Origin: Treponema sp.
GTDB taxonomy: Bacteria; Spirochaetota; Spirochaetia; Treponematales; Breznakiellaceae
NCBI GenBank assembly: GCA_031273405.1
Contig: JAISRW010000019.1
Location: 1 to 16,570, forward strand
Direction of reading: 5' to 3'
Length of the DNA: 16,570 nt
Position numbers and translations under genes: made by a program. Shown here piece by piece: positions 1 through 7,080 of this stretch; the first letter of the stretch is position 1; every line of letters begins with the position of its first letter. The notes below the pieces were generated by a model. The model was not told the origin of the DNA. It saw only the letters and a list, made by a program, of their open reading frames with translations, and ran no database searches.

Positions 1-143
1 AAGGACGCGTCGAAGGCGCTCAGGTCCATCTTGTCGATAATGTGGTTCAAGGCATACTCGAAAGAGCCGGGCAATACCTGGTCTGCCAGACGGACGGTGA
101 GGAATAATCCCTGTGAACGGTTAAACAATTTGTATCGCGGCAT
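1..143 (-). CDS. IS1182-type transposase, N-terminal fragment (runs off the window)
   Basis: Reading leftwards from the ATG at 143-141 gives 47 uninterrupted codons to the window edge. The protein starts MPRYKLFNRSQ and continues through LPGSFEYALNHIIDKMDLSAFDAS. This matches the usual beginning of IS1182-family DDE transposases, where a short basic start is followed by an 'LPG-FEY-LN-LID--IDLS-FDA' stretch before the catalytic core. The catalytic residues lie outside the window, so whether the element is intact cannot be judged. No Shine-Dalgarno sequence is obvious; a TATACT hexamer (151-156, minus strand) lies 8 bp before the ATG and could serve as the -10 box. The family call rests on remembered N-terminal conservation. 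Fairly sure it is a transposase, less sure of the exact subgroup. Confidence 0.75.
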   Translation of the reverse strand, partial: MPRYKLFNRSQGLFLTVRLADQVLPGSFEYALNHIIDKMDLSAFDAS

Positions 144-170
144 AATACCAAAGTATAGCACATTTTTTCT

Positions 171-200
171 GTTTTGTATCTTTTCCGACAGTCTCAACAG
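171..200. repeat. Probable outer end of the IS element
   Basis: The bases just upstream of the transposase start, read on the minus strand, contain GAGACTGTCGGAAAAG. This resembles the GACTGTC-type terminal inverted repeats of IS1182 relatives. If so, the IS boundary falls at about 185-200, next to the first copy of the 33-nt repeat (196-228). The other end is outside the window, so the inverted repeat cannot be confirmed. Confidence 0.3.
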
Positions 201-228
201 GTCTGTTAACGCACGAACCGAAGGTTCG
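196..228 (+). repeat. 33-nt direct repeat, copy 1, with palindrome
   Basis: This 33-nt segment recurs at 1619-1651 with 29 of 33 identical bases. Its right end is a hairpin, CGAACC (214-219), loop GAA, GGTTCG (223-228). A second hairpin, TCTGCC-TTTC-GGCAGA (231-246), follows at once. The palindrome alone also occurs at 15358-15372. Copies 1 and 2 bracket the AT-rich nuclease gene. Confidence 0.75.
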
Positions 229-230
229 AT

Positions 231-246
231 TCTGCCTTTCGGCAGA
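231..246. repeat. Small perfect hairpin
   Basis: TCTGCC (231-236) and GGCAGA (241-246) form a 6-bp stem closed by TTTC. It lies 2 bp after the CGAACC palindrome, so the two make a tandem double hairpin. No T-run follows, so it does not read as an intrinsic terminator. It lies in the gene-free stretch 144-670. Confidence 0.5.
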
Positions 247-330
247 CCGGGCCGGTAGGTGGCTCAGGCTATGGAACGTTATCTGCAATATGAGAAAAAT
301 GAAGAGAAAAACCACATTGCGACACCAAGG

Positions 331-422
331 AACACAAAGGTTTTTGTTAGAAACTTCGCTTTTTCCTTCCTTTGTGCTCTCTTAATTGACCGCGCAAGCG
401 GTCTTCTCTGCGCCTTTGCGGT
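331..422. repeat. Inverted-repeat segment with CACAAAGG arms and GCAA hairpin
   Basis: AACACAAAGG (331-340) is complementary to CCTTTGTGCT (369-378) with one mismatch. GACCGC-GCAA-GCGGTC (388-403) is a perfect 6-bp stem with a GNRA-type tetraloop. A related 'GCGCCTTTGCGGT' string lies at 410-422. The segment has no credible coding content and reads like a dispersed non-coding repeat. It occupies the middle of the roughly 530-bp gap between the transposase and the nuclease gene, in which I see no gene. Confidence 0.4.
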
Positions 423-581
423 ATTTCCTAGTAAGAAAATTTCTATGCGTTTATCCTGTGCAAAAAATGCCTCATTTCAAAATGTTACCGAAAGCCCTTG
501 AACATCTTTTAGAAAATAAATATAATCAACAACCGCACGGCAGAGCCACGCGGTATGTTGTTCTCATAAGGTATTGGACTC

Positions 582-629
582 GGGTTTAATACCCTTATGA
601 ACGCCCCAGAGGGGCGGGGTATTAAACCC
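582..629. repeat. Nested long hairpin upstream of the nuclease gene
   Basis: GGGTTTAATACCC (582-594) and GGGTATTAAACCC (617-629) form a perfect 13-bp stem. Inside it, CGCCCC (602-607) and GGGGCG (611-616) form a 6-bp stem with loop AGA. The right arms are directly contiguous, and the left side has a 7-nt bulge (595-601), so the whole element folds as one long hairpin. It ends 42 bp before the nuclease ATG and has no T-run. It could be a mobile palindromic element, a leader structure controlling the nuclease, or the terminator of something upstream. Confidence 0.7.
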
Positions 630-670
630 TCGCCACGAATAAATTGTGGAGTATAAAGGAGTATAAAAAT

Positions 671-1603
671 ATGAAAAGAATTGATGAAATTTCAGTTTTT
701 GGTGAGTATAGCCAACCGGAAAATAGAGTTACCGCTGCTTTTTTGCAAATATGTAAAATTGGTGGTGAGGGTTTAATAAGGACAATTGCAACAAAATTAA
801 AAATCCAATTGCCCAATAGTGAAATTGATATTTTTTCACAGGCAAAAGAAGAAAATACGGTTCCTGATGGTCTTTTGGAAAGTAATTTTTCGTTTAAAAT
901 ATTTATAGAAAGCAAAATTAAAAAAAATGCTGTGAATAAAAAACAGTTGGATGGACATTTAAAAGCGCTTAAAAATGAAAATGATTTTCTCATATATTTA
1001 ACTCCGGATGAAGAATTACCCTCCGAGTTAAAGCGAGAAAGAAGAAGAATATCATGGACTAACTGGAAAACTGTAAATGATATTATTACCAATTATGTTC
1101 AGGACTTGCAGGCTGATGAAAAACAGCTCTTAGACTTTTTGTGCCAGCAATTTAAAACTTTATTGGATAATTTAGATTTATGTGGTTATGATTGGACCTT
1201 TGATAATCAAAATGTTGTTATATTGGCAGGCAGAACAGGGGAACCAATTGCCTTGCAATATTTATATTATATTTGTCAAAACAAAAGAAAATTTAAGCCT
1301 TCGCAGTATTTAACATTTTTTAATAATAATCAAATTAAACATATTTTTAAAATTATTGAAAAACCAAGAGATGATGTAAATTTAAATACAATACCTGAAT
1401 TGAAAGAATTTGTTGAATCTTTAGAAAAGGATAAACAAAATGCTTTACATACAATTATAAAATTAGAATATCTAAAAGAAATAGAACCAATAAAAAATGA
1501 CACAATTGATAAGAACGGTGATCCTTGTCCATATACGTATGGTATAACAAGATATACCACTCTGGAAAATATGGAAAAGGCCAAAAAAACATCAGAATTG
1601 TAG
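671..1603 (+). CDS. PD-(D/E)XK-type nuclease-like protein (AT-rich, probably acquired)
   Basis: This 310-residue soluble protein has no signal or membrane segment. The first half carries the order of a PD-(D/E)XK nuclease fold: E17 in 'PENRV', D66 in 'VPDG', E80 and K82 in 'IESK', and Q92 in a following helix. A 'YLTPD' strand (109-113) and a Trp-rich 'ISWTNW' segment (127-132) follow, as in many defence-type members of the superfamily. The second half, including 'FKPSQYLTFFNNNQIKHIFKI' (208-228), is unassigned and may bind a ligand or partner. The ATG at 671 is preferred over an upstream TTG at 644 because AAAGGAG (655-661) lies 9 bp before it. The gene is far richer in A+T and in AAA/AAT/TTA codons than its neighbours, suggesting horizontal transfer. 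It appears to stand alone, without a methylase. The fold is likely; the substrate is unknown. Confidence 0.65.
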   Translation: MKRIDEISVFGEYSQPENRVTAAFLQICKIGGEGLIRTIATKLKIQLPNSEIDIFSQAKEENTVPDGLLESNFSFKIFIESKIKKNAVNKKQLDGHLKALKNENDFLIYLTPDEELPSELKRERRRISWTNWKTVNDIITNYVQDLQADEKQLLDFLCQQFKTLLDNLDLCGYDWTFDNQNVVILAGRTGEPIALQYLYYICQNKRKFKPSQYLTFFNNNQIKHIFKIIEKPRDDVNLNTIPELKEFVESLEKDKQNALHTIIKLEYLKEIEPIKNDTIDKNGDPCPYTYGITRYTTLENMEKAKKTSEL

Positions 1604-1618
1604 CAGGGGTCTTCGTCT

Positions 1619-1651
1619 AACAAGCCTGTTTACGTACGAACCGAAGGTTCG
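1619..1651 (+). repeat. 33-nt direct repeat, copy 2, with palindrome
   Basis: This is the partner of 196-228, with 4 mismatches in 33 bases. It begins 15 bp after the nuclease stop codon. Its palindrome is slightly longer here: ACGAACC (1636-1642), loop GAA, GGTTCGT (1646-1652). In the same orientation as copy 1, it closes a segment of about 1.4 kb that contains the nuclease gene. Confidence 0.75.
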
Positions 1652-1663
1652 TCCCTCTCTTCC

Positions 1664-1691
1664 CTTTTCCTGTCCGTGTGGTCAGGAAAAG
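1664..1691. repeat. 9-bp hairpin downstream of the nuclease gene
   Basis: CTTTTCCTG (1664-1672) and CAGGAAAAG (1683-1691) pair perfectly around a 10-nt loop. The stem is followed by CCGGAATTTTGCC rather than a clean T-run. It could end or protect the nuclease transcript but is not a textbook terminator. Confidence 0.4.
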
Positions 1692-1775
1692 CCGGAATTT
1701 TGCCTTAATTTTACCATACTTTTGCCGGATTCTTCTTTTTAAATAGCTTCATAATCTTAACGCAAAGGAGTAATT

Positions 1776-3164
1776 ATGAAAGCGATTAAAAACATCACCG
1801 GGACCAGGGGCTTTAAGGTATTTCTGCTGTTTGTTCTCATGCTGCTGTTTCTCATCCCCGTATCCATGATCCGTGGCATTATCTACGAGCGGAGTTACCG
1901 TTCTTCCAAGGCCGAGGAGGAGATCATGAATTCCTGGGGAGAGGAATTTGTGATTCAGGGGCCGGTACTGCGTATTCCCGCCAAAGAGTACGAAAGGGTA
2001 ACCATCAAAAACGACAGGGGAGAGGAAAAGATCGAGCTCCGGGAATACGATTTCTCGTTCTGGATCGCGCCGGAAACGCTTAACGCCGGTATTCATCTGG
2101 GGACGGAAATCAAAGAACGGGGGATCTTTTCGGTGCCCCTCTTTGCAGGAAAAATAAATCTGTCGGGCCGTTTCGATCCTGCCAGGGTCGAAAAGGAATT
2201 AAAAGCCAATCAGGTGTTTTTCCCCGAACAGGCGGAGCTCGTCATCGCCCTGGCAAGCCAGCGCGGCATCAGGGGCATTGAAAAGGCCCTGTGGAACAAT
2301 ACGGAGCTGGCCTTCCTGCCGGGGAACCGGGGTTTTTCCGCAGGCCACAGGCAGGGCGGCATCAACGCCCCCGCTCCGATGGAAAAGAGCGGGAAATACG
2401 AATTTGAAATATCCATGGCGGTACAGGGGGGCAAATCCCTCCACATGGTTCCCCTGGGCGAAGACAGCGTCTTTGAGATGACCGCCGACTGGGCCGCTCC
2501 TTCTTTTAAGGGGAGCTATCTGCCGGTACAGCGCAGCATCAGCGAGGCCGGCTTTGACGCCCGCTGGGAGGTAAGCCACCTGAGCCGGAACATCCCCCTG
2601 GTCTGGACGAGCTCGCAAGTTTCTGACCTGGATTTTTCTTCCGCCCTCTTCGGGGTTAACTTCTTTAAGGTTCTGGATCATTACAATGTAAATACCAGGG
2701 CGGTAAAGTACGCCCTGCTTTTTATTATCATCCCCTTTTTAAGCTTTTTCCTTTTTGAGATTATCACCCGGCGGCAGATTCATCCTGTGCAGTACATCCT
2801 TTCGGGGATTGGGAATGTGGTCTTCTACCTCCTCCTCCTTTCGCTCTCGGAGCATCTGGCCTTTAGCGCGGCCTACCTCATCGCCGCCTCGGCCGTGTCC
2901 CTTATGATGACCCTCTATTCCCGTTCCCTTTTGGGCGCCTGGAACCGGAGTTGGCTCATGGCGGTAATCATGGTTCTCTGCTATATCTTCCTCTACTTCA
3001 CCCTCCAGTCCGAAGACTGGGCCCTCCTCATCGGCTCCATAGGCTGCTTCGGCATAACCGGCGCGGTGATGTTCCTTACCCGGAAGCTTGACTGGTACAA
3101 CACGGGCCGGGACAAAACCGAAACCCCTGAACCGCCCGAACCCCTTACGGTTGACCCGGTGTAA
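1776..3164 (+). CDS. creD: CreD-family inner-membrane protein
   Basis: This 462-residue protein is close to the usual CreD length. It has one N-terminal membrane helix (about 13-33), a large extracytoplasmic domain (about 35-305) and about five helices at the C-terminal end (near 311-330, 338-356, 362-382, 392-410 and 414-435). Family hallmarks are visible: an early 'GPVLRIP' (62-68), 'GSYLP' (246-250), 'ARWEVSHLSRN' (262-272), 'FGVNFFKVLDHYN' (292-304), then 'KYALLFIIIPFLSFFLFEI' and 'IHPVQYIL'. In enterobacteria CreD belongs to the CreBC regulon and is linked to envelope integrity and beta-lactam response; the biochemical role is unknown. AAAGGAG (1764-1770) precedes the ATG by 5 bp. No creB or creC lies beside it. 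The Pro-rich tail (from about 449) is likely disordered. The family call is confident. Confidence 0.9.
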   Translation: MKAIKNITGTRGFKVFLLFVLMLLFLIPVSMIRGIIYERSYRSSKAEEEIMNSWGEEFVIQGPVLRIPAKEYERVTIKNDRGEEKIELREYDFSFWIAPETLNAGIHLGTEIKERGIFSVPLFAGKINLSGRFDPARVEKELKANQVFFPEQAELVIALASQRGIRGIEKALWNNTELAFLPGNRGFSAGHRQGGINAPAPMEKSGKYEFEISMAVQGGKSLHMVPLGEDSVFEMTADWAAPSFKGSYLPVQRSISEAGFDARWEVSHLSRNIPLVWTSSQVSDLDFSSALFGVNFFKVLDHYNVNTRAVKYALLFIIIPFLSFFLFEIITRRQIHPVQYILSGIGNVVFYLLLLSLSEHLAFSAAYLIAASAVSLMMTLYSRSLLGAWNRSWLMAVIMVLCYIFLYFTLQSEDWALLIGSIGCFGITGAVMFLTRKLDWYNTGRDKTETPEPPEPLTVDPV

Positions 3165-3177
3165 ACTTTGATATAAT
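3151..3177 (+). promoter_or_regulatory. Predicted sigma-70-type promoter for the SDR/lipoprotein pair
   Basis: TGATATAAT at 3169-3177 is a perfect TATAAT preceded by an extended -10 TG. TTGACC (3151-3156) lies 15 bp upstream, inside the last codons of creD. The short spacer is offset by the extended -10. Transcription would start near 3184 and give a leader of about 47 nt. The leader contains a small CGCC/GGCG hairpin (3190-3202) and an AGGAG ribosome site (3221-3225). Confidence 0.55.
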
Positions 3178-3230
3178 CTTAAGCATATACGCCCTTTCGG
3201 CGGTAGTAATTATAATCGCGAGGAGATGGT

Positions 3231-4016
3231 ATGGCGACTATTCTTGACCGGTTCAAGCTGGACGGTAAAACCGCCCTGGTTACAGGCGGCGGACAGGGTA
3301 TAGGGCAGGCCTTTTGTTTTGCCCTGGGAGAAGCGGGGGCGAAAATCGCCGTGGTGGATATTAATTCAACCGTGGCCGAAGAAACCGCCCAGGCCCTGAC
3401 AAAGGCGGGCATTGAGGCTATTGCCGTTAAGGCGGACGTGACCAGTGAAGATGACGCCAATAAGATGGTAAAGACGGTGGCGGATAAATGGGGCTTTCTC
3501 ACCATAGGCGTTAATAACGCCGGCATGGGGGCTTGGCGCGATGCTTTGACCCAGGATTTTTCCGAATGGAGAAAGATCCTTTCCCTGAATCTGGATGCGG
3601 TCTTTGTCTGCGCCAGGGCTGAGGCCCTTGAAATGGCGAAAAAGGGCTACGGCAAGATCATCAATACCGCTTCCATGTCGGCCCATATTGTAAATACCCC
3701 CCAGAACCAGTGCGCCTACAATACATCCAAGGCCGGGGTGCTCCACATGACCCGGAGCCTTGCCGCCGAATGGGCGGATAAAAACATCAGGGTAAACAGC
3801 ATTAGTCCGGGTTATACCAAGACCGCTCTGGTAGAAAATCTCCTTAAAACCCCCGAGGGGCAGAGCGTGGAGGCCAAGTGGCTGGCCCTCACCCCCATGA
3901 AGCGCATGGCCCTGCCCGAGGACCTCCAGGGGGCGGCGGTGTATCTGGCGTCGCCGGCTTCGGACTTTGCCACCGGTACGGATATAATCATCGACGGCGG
4001 CTATTGCTGCTGGTAA
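3231..4016 (+). CDS. NAD-type short-chain dehydrogenase, polyol/ketose-like
   Basis: This classical 261-residue SDR has a Rossmann loop TGGGQGIG (18-25), NNAG (95-98), N120, catalytic S150, Y163 and K167 in the YNTSK motif, and 'SPGY' after the fifth core strand region. D43 at the end of the second strand favours NAD(H) over NADP(H). The C-terminus ends DGGYCCW. Such a tail recalls sugar-alcohol dehydrogenases and ketose reductases (sorbitol, arabinitol or mannitol type), so oxidation of a polyol or reduction of a ketose is a reasonable guess, not a demonstration. AGGAG lies 5 bp before the ATG. The following lipoprotein starts 9 bp after the stop, suggesting co-transcription. Fold and cofactor are confident; the substrate is not. 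Confidence 0.85.
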   Translation: MATILDRFKLDGKTALVTGGGQGIGQAFCFALGEAGAKIAVVDINSTVAEETAQALTKAGIEAIAVKADVTSEDDANKMVKTVADKWGFLTIGVNNAGMGAWRDALTQDFSEWRKILSLNLDAVFVCARAEALEMAKKGYGKIINTASMSAHIVNTPQNQCAYNTSKAGVLHMTRSLAAEWADKNIRVNSISPGYTKTALVENLLKTPEGQSVEAKWLALTPMKRMALPEDLQGAAVYLASPASDFATGTDIIIDGGYCCW

Positions 4017-4025
4017 CCGGCAAAG

Positions 4026-5114
4026 GTGAAAAAAACAACCGGCCGCTTTGCGGCGGCCCTGATTATCGCCATGGGATTTTTTTCTAACTGCGCTTCCGCC
4101 CCGTCGTCTTCTCCGGCGCCGGCATTTTCCGAAGACCTGTGGGCGGAGGAGGTCGCCGCCGAGGACATCTCCCTGCTTTACGCGCCCCATGTAGACGAGG
4201 ACGGGCTCTTTTTTAACCCCTGGCTCCTCCGTTCCGGCCAGCCCAGGCCCGAGGGCGGCAGGGGCTTTTTGTTCAGGGACAAGATGCGGTTCAAGGATTT
4301 CCCGGCGGAAAACTATTCCTGGCAAAAAAACGACTATTCTTATCTTAAGGATAAAAACTTTGACAGCATTTCTTTCGCCGGCCACGCTTCGACTATCATC
4401 AAAATGAACGGCGAAACCGTATTTACAGACCCCTTCTTTTCCGATTCGGCGGTGATCGTAGGAAAGCAGGTAAAGATCAAATTTGATTTTGACAAGGTTC
4501 CTCAGCGGCCCGTAGTGGTGATCAGCCACAACCATTACGATCACATGGATACCTATTCTATTGAAGAATTAATAAAAAAAGACGCGGTTTTTCTGGTTCC
4601 CCTAAAGTTAAAAAGATCCTTCGAGATTCTCGGCGCCAAAGATGTTTATGAGCTTGACTGGTGGGAAAGCGTCAAGATAGGAGAACTTACCTATACGTTT
4701 TTGCCGGTCCAGCACTGGTCCCGCAGGATAGGGCAGAAACGGAACGCGACCCTCTGGGGCAGTTGGCTGATTCAGGGCTCCAAAACCGTTTACTTTTCCG
4801 GCGACACAGGCTATTTCTGCGGCTTTGCCGAATACGGCCGCCGCTTTAACATCGACTACGCCCTGATAGGCGCCGGCGCCTATGAGCCCCGCTGGTTCAT
4901 GCACTACTCCCACATGAATGTGGCCGAATTCATCAAAACCGCCGCCGACCTCAAGGCCCGTGTCGCTCTCCCCGTACACTTCGGCGTCATCAGCCTGAGC
5001 GACGAACCCCTGCTCTATCCCCTTTACGAACTGGACGAATACCGCAAAGCAAATCCCGCCGAGGCCGGCCGTTTCAGCCCCCTGCGGGTGGGGGAATACC
5101 TGCGGATGGAATAG
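4026..5114 (+). CDS. NAPE-PLD-like metallo-beta-lactamase-fold lipoprotein
   Basis: This 362-residue protein starts with GTG. A lipoprotein signal peptide ends in the lipobox FFSNC, with C22 as the lipidated residue, so the enzyme should sit on a membrane surface outside the cytoplasm. The fold motifs are HNHYDH (H168, H170, D172, H173), H230, D260 in 'GDTGY' and H318 in 'PVHFG'. Spacings between the last four ligands are close to those of mammalian N-acylphosphatidylethanolamine phospholipase D. 'FAGHASTIIKMNG' and 'TDPFFS' are typical of this COG2220-like branch. By analogy it would be a two-metal phosphodiesterase acting on a phospholipid or related lipid. Bacterial members of the branch are mostly uncharacterised. 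It follows the SDR by 9 bp with a weak ribosome site (AAAGG immediately upstream), suggesting coupling. Family call confident, substrate inferred. Confidence 0.82.
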   Translation: MKKTTGRFAAALIIAMGFFSNCASAPSSSPAPAFSEDLWAEEVAAEDISLLYAPHVDEDGLFFNPWLLRSGQPRPEGGRGFLFRDKMRFKDFPAENYSWQKNDYSYLKDKNFDSISFAGHASTIIKMNGETVFTDPFFSDSAVIVGKQVKIKFDFDKVPQRPVVVISHNHYDHMDTYSIEELIKKDAVFLVPLKLKRSFEILGAKDVYELDWWESVKIGELTYTFLPVQHWSRRIGQKRNATLWGSWLIQGSKTVYFSGDTGYFCGFAEYGRRFNIDYALIGAGAYEPRWFMHYSHMNVAEFIKTAADLKARVALPVHFGVISLSDEPLLYPLYELDEYRKANPAEAGRFSPLRVGEYLRME

Positions 5115-5173
5115 TACACAGTCAATGTGGATAAAAAGCGAGTTTTTCCGCTCCGCCTGTTCCGCCCGCCGTC

Positions 5174-5205
5174 CCGTTGCAACGGAAAGGGATTCGGGCT
5201 ATACT
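5174..5205 (+). promoter_or_regulatory. Promoter of the phosphohexomutase gene, -35 inside a palindrome
   Basis: TTGCAA (5177-5182) and TATACT (5200-5205) are separated by exactly 17 bp. The predicted start of transcription (5212-5214) coincides with the ATG at 5214, and no Shine-Dalgarno sequence is visible, so the mRNA may be leaderless. The -35 box is the core of a perfect 12-bp palindrome, CCGTTGCAACGG (5174-5185), a plausible operator where a dimeric regulator would compete with RNA polymerase. Confidence 0.5.
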
Positions 5206-5213
5206 AAGCGCCC

Positions 5214-7052
5214 ATGAATAGCGATACGGAAAAAGCCCTTAAGGGGATGATTCTTTCAACCTCGGGCTGGCGGGGCGTTTTCGCGGAATCCGGCGGCGAG
5301 GAAAGCGCCGAAACCGGCATTTCCCGTTCCCATAGGATCATAGCCGCAGCGGCGGCCCAGGTTTTCCTTGAATTTCTGGCCGCCCGGAACGGAGCGGCCG
5401 GCGGAACGGGGGAGATCATCCTCGGCAGGGACACCCGGCCCACAGGCGAAGCCATTGCCGCCGCCATGATCCCCGTGATCCCTGCCTCCGGCTTGCGGTA
5501 TATTTCCGTGGCCGCCGCGCCGGAGATCATGGCCTATGCCAGGAGCCGGGGGAGCGCCTTCATCTATATATCCGCAAGCCACAACCCCATAGGCCACAAC
5601 GGGATCAAATTCGGCCTCAGCGACGGGGGGGTATTGCCGGGGACCGAAGCGGCGGCGCTGGCGGAAAACCTGAGGGAACTGCTCGCCTCGGAGGAGAGGG
5701 TGAGCCGCCTGGAGAAGATCCTGGATTCGCCGCCAACGGAAGAAGCGTATTCCCTCTCCGCCCAATACAAGGAAGAGGCCCTCAAAGCCTACGCCCTGTT
5801 CACCGGGGAAACGGTAAGCGGCCGGAAAGGAGATGAGGCCGGGGAACTCCTGGACACCCTGGGCCGGGGTATCAGGAAGCTCAACCTTAGCATTGCCGTG
5901 GATTTTAACGGGTCCGCCAGGACCCTTTCCATAGACAGGGACTTTCTCTCAAATCTCGGGGTAAAGTTCTACAGCATCAACGACAAACCCGGAGAGATCC
6001 GCCACCGCATCGTCCCCGAGGGCGAATCCCTGGAGCCCTGCCGGCTTTTCCTGGAAGAACTGCGCCGGAACGAAGCGCCGGCGGGTCAGGCGGGCCCGGC
6101 TGTTCTCCTGGGCTATGTACCCGACTGCGACGGGGACAGGGGGAACATGGTTATCTGGGACGAGGGGGAAGAGAGGGCGCGGATTCTGGAAGCCCAGGAG
6201 GTTTTTGCCCTGGCCTGTGTAGCCGAGCTGGCCTATATGGTCTGGATCGGGGAACTCAAGTACGACAATACCGGAAACGCCCTGGTCCCCGCGGCCCTGG
6301 CGGTAAACGATCCCACATCCCTCAGAATAGACCGCATAGCCAGGGCTTTTGACGTGTCCGTGTTCAGGGCCGAAACAGGGGAGGCCAACGTGGTGGCCCT
6401 GGCCAGGAAACTCCGCGACCAGGGCTATCTGGTGAGAATCCTGGGGGAAGGCTCCACCGGCGGCTCCATCATCCACCCTTCGGCGGTGCGGGACCCCATA
6501 GACACGGTGGCGGCCATTCTCAAACTCCTGGCCATCCGGGGCGAAGGCAGCCGCCGGGGGCTCTTTGAGATCTGGCGGGGCCTTTCGGATCAGGGGGGAA
6601 CTTGCCGGGAGGATTTCACCCTCTCCGACATCATCGCCTCCCTCCCGGCCTTCGTAACCACCGGGGCCTATACGGAAGAAGCGGTGATGAAGGTGAAGAC
6701 AGGCGATCACGGGGAACTCAAGAACCGGTACGAAAAAATTTTTTTAAGGGACTGGGAGGCAAGAAAAGAGGAGCTTAAAGCCCGGTACGGCATAACAGGC
6801 TGGGATGTAAGCGCCTATACAGGAACCGAAGAAAAACGGGGCATATCCCGCTTCGGCGACGCCGGCAGGGGGGGCCTTAAAATCGGCTTTACCAACGCCG
6901 AAGGCCGGAAAATCGCCTGCATCTGGATGAGGGGTTCAGGAACCGAACCGGTATTCAGGGTCATGGCCGACGCCGAGGGATCGGACCGGCGCTTTGAACG
7001 GGATCTTATAGTCTGGCAGCGCCGGATGGTACTCGAAGCGGACTCGCTTTAA
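5214..7052 (+). CDS. Alpha-D-phosphohexomutase (phosphoglucomutase/phosphomannomutase family)
   Basis: This 612-residue protein has all four signature loops of the superfamily in order. They are the phosphoserine loop SASHNP with S122, the Mg-binding loop DCDGDR (304-309), the sugar-specificity loop GEGSTGGS (411-418) and the phosphate-binding loop RGSGTEP (573-579). It should interconvert the 1- and 6-phosphates of a hexose, feeding glycolysis, glycogen or cell-envelope sugar synthesis. The protein is longer than typical bacterial PMM/PGM (about 450-550). The specificity loop is GEGSTGG rather than the common GEESGG or GE-SGH, so glucose versus mannose preference cannot be read off. It starts 'STSGWRGVF', like the usual 'GTSGWRG' opening. 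The PUR-domain gene follows by 28 bp, probably on the same transcript. Enzyme class confident. Confidence 0.88.
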   Translation: MNSDTEKALKGMILSTSGWRGVFAESGGEESAETGISRSHRIIAAAAAQVFLEFLAARNGAAGGTGEIILGRDTRPTGEAIAAAMIPVIPASGLRYISVAAAPEIMAYARSRGSAFIYISASHNPIGHNGIKFGLSDGGVLPGTEAAALAENLRELLASEERVSRLEKILDSPPTEEAYSLSAQYKEEALKAYALFTGETVSGRKGDEAGELLDTLGRGIRKLNLSIAVDFNGSARTLSIDRDFLSNLGVKFYSINDKPGEIRHRIVPEGESLEPCRLFLEELRRNEAPAGQAGPAVLLGYVPDCDGDRGNMVIWDEGEERARILEAQEVFALACVAELAYMVWIGELKYDNTGNALVPAALAVNDPTSLRIDRIARAFDVSVFRAETGEANVVALARKLRDQGYLVRILGEGSTGGSIIHPSAVRDPIDTVAAILKLLAIRGEGSRRGLFEIWRGLSDQGGTCREDFTLSDIIASLPAFVTTGAYTEEAVMKVKTGDHGELKNRYEKIFLRDWEARKEELKARYGITGWDVSAYTGTEEKRGISRFGDAGRGGLKIGFTNAEGRKIACIWMRGSGTEPVFRVMADAEGSDRRFERDLIVWQRRMVLEADSL

Positions 7053-7069
7053 CGCGGACTCGTTTTAAC
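7038..7069 (+). repeat. 16-bp tandem duplication spanning the mutase stop codon
   Basis: GCGGACTCGCTTTAAC (7038-7053) is followed directly by GCGGACTCGTTTTAAC (7054-7069), with one mismatch. The first copy encodes the last residues ADSL and the stop; the second lies in the spacer and leads straight into the AAGGAG ribosome site of the next gene. It looks like a replication-slippage duplication that lengthened the intergenic spacer. Confidence 0.85.
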
Positions 7070-7080
7070 AAGGAGAAATT

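Noticed and set aside
31..589. Several 67-80 codon plus-strand frames at the left end
   Set aside because: They run across the antisense of the transposase start and through hairpin repeats, with no ribosome sites or protein-like composition.
3366..4544. 392-codon open frame on the minus strand across the SDR and lipoprotein genes
   Set aside because: Low-complexity Gly/Arg/His-rich translation with no recognisable domain; a GC-rich shadow of two well-supported plus-strand genes.
5949..6710. 253-codon minus-strand open frame inside the mutase gene
   Set aside because: No family features; antisense to a gene with four intact signature loops.
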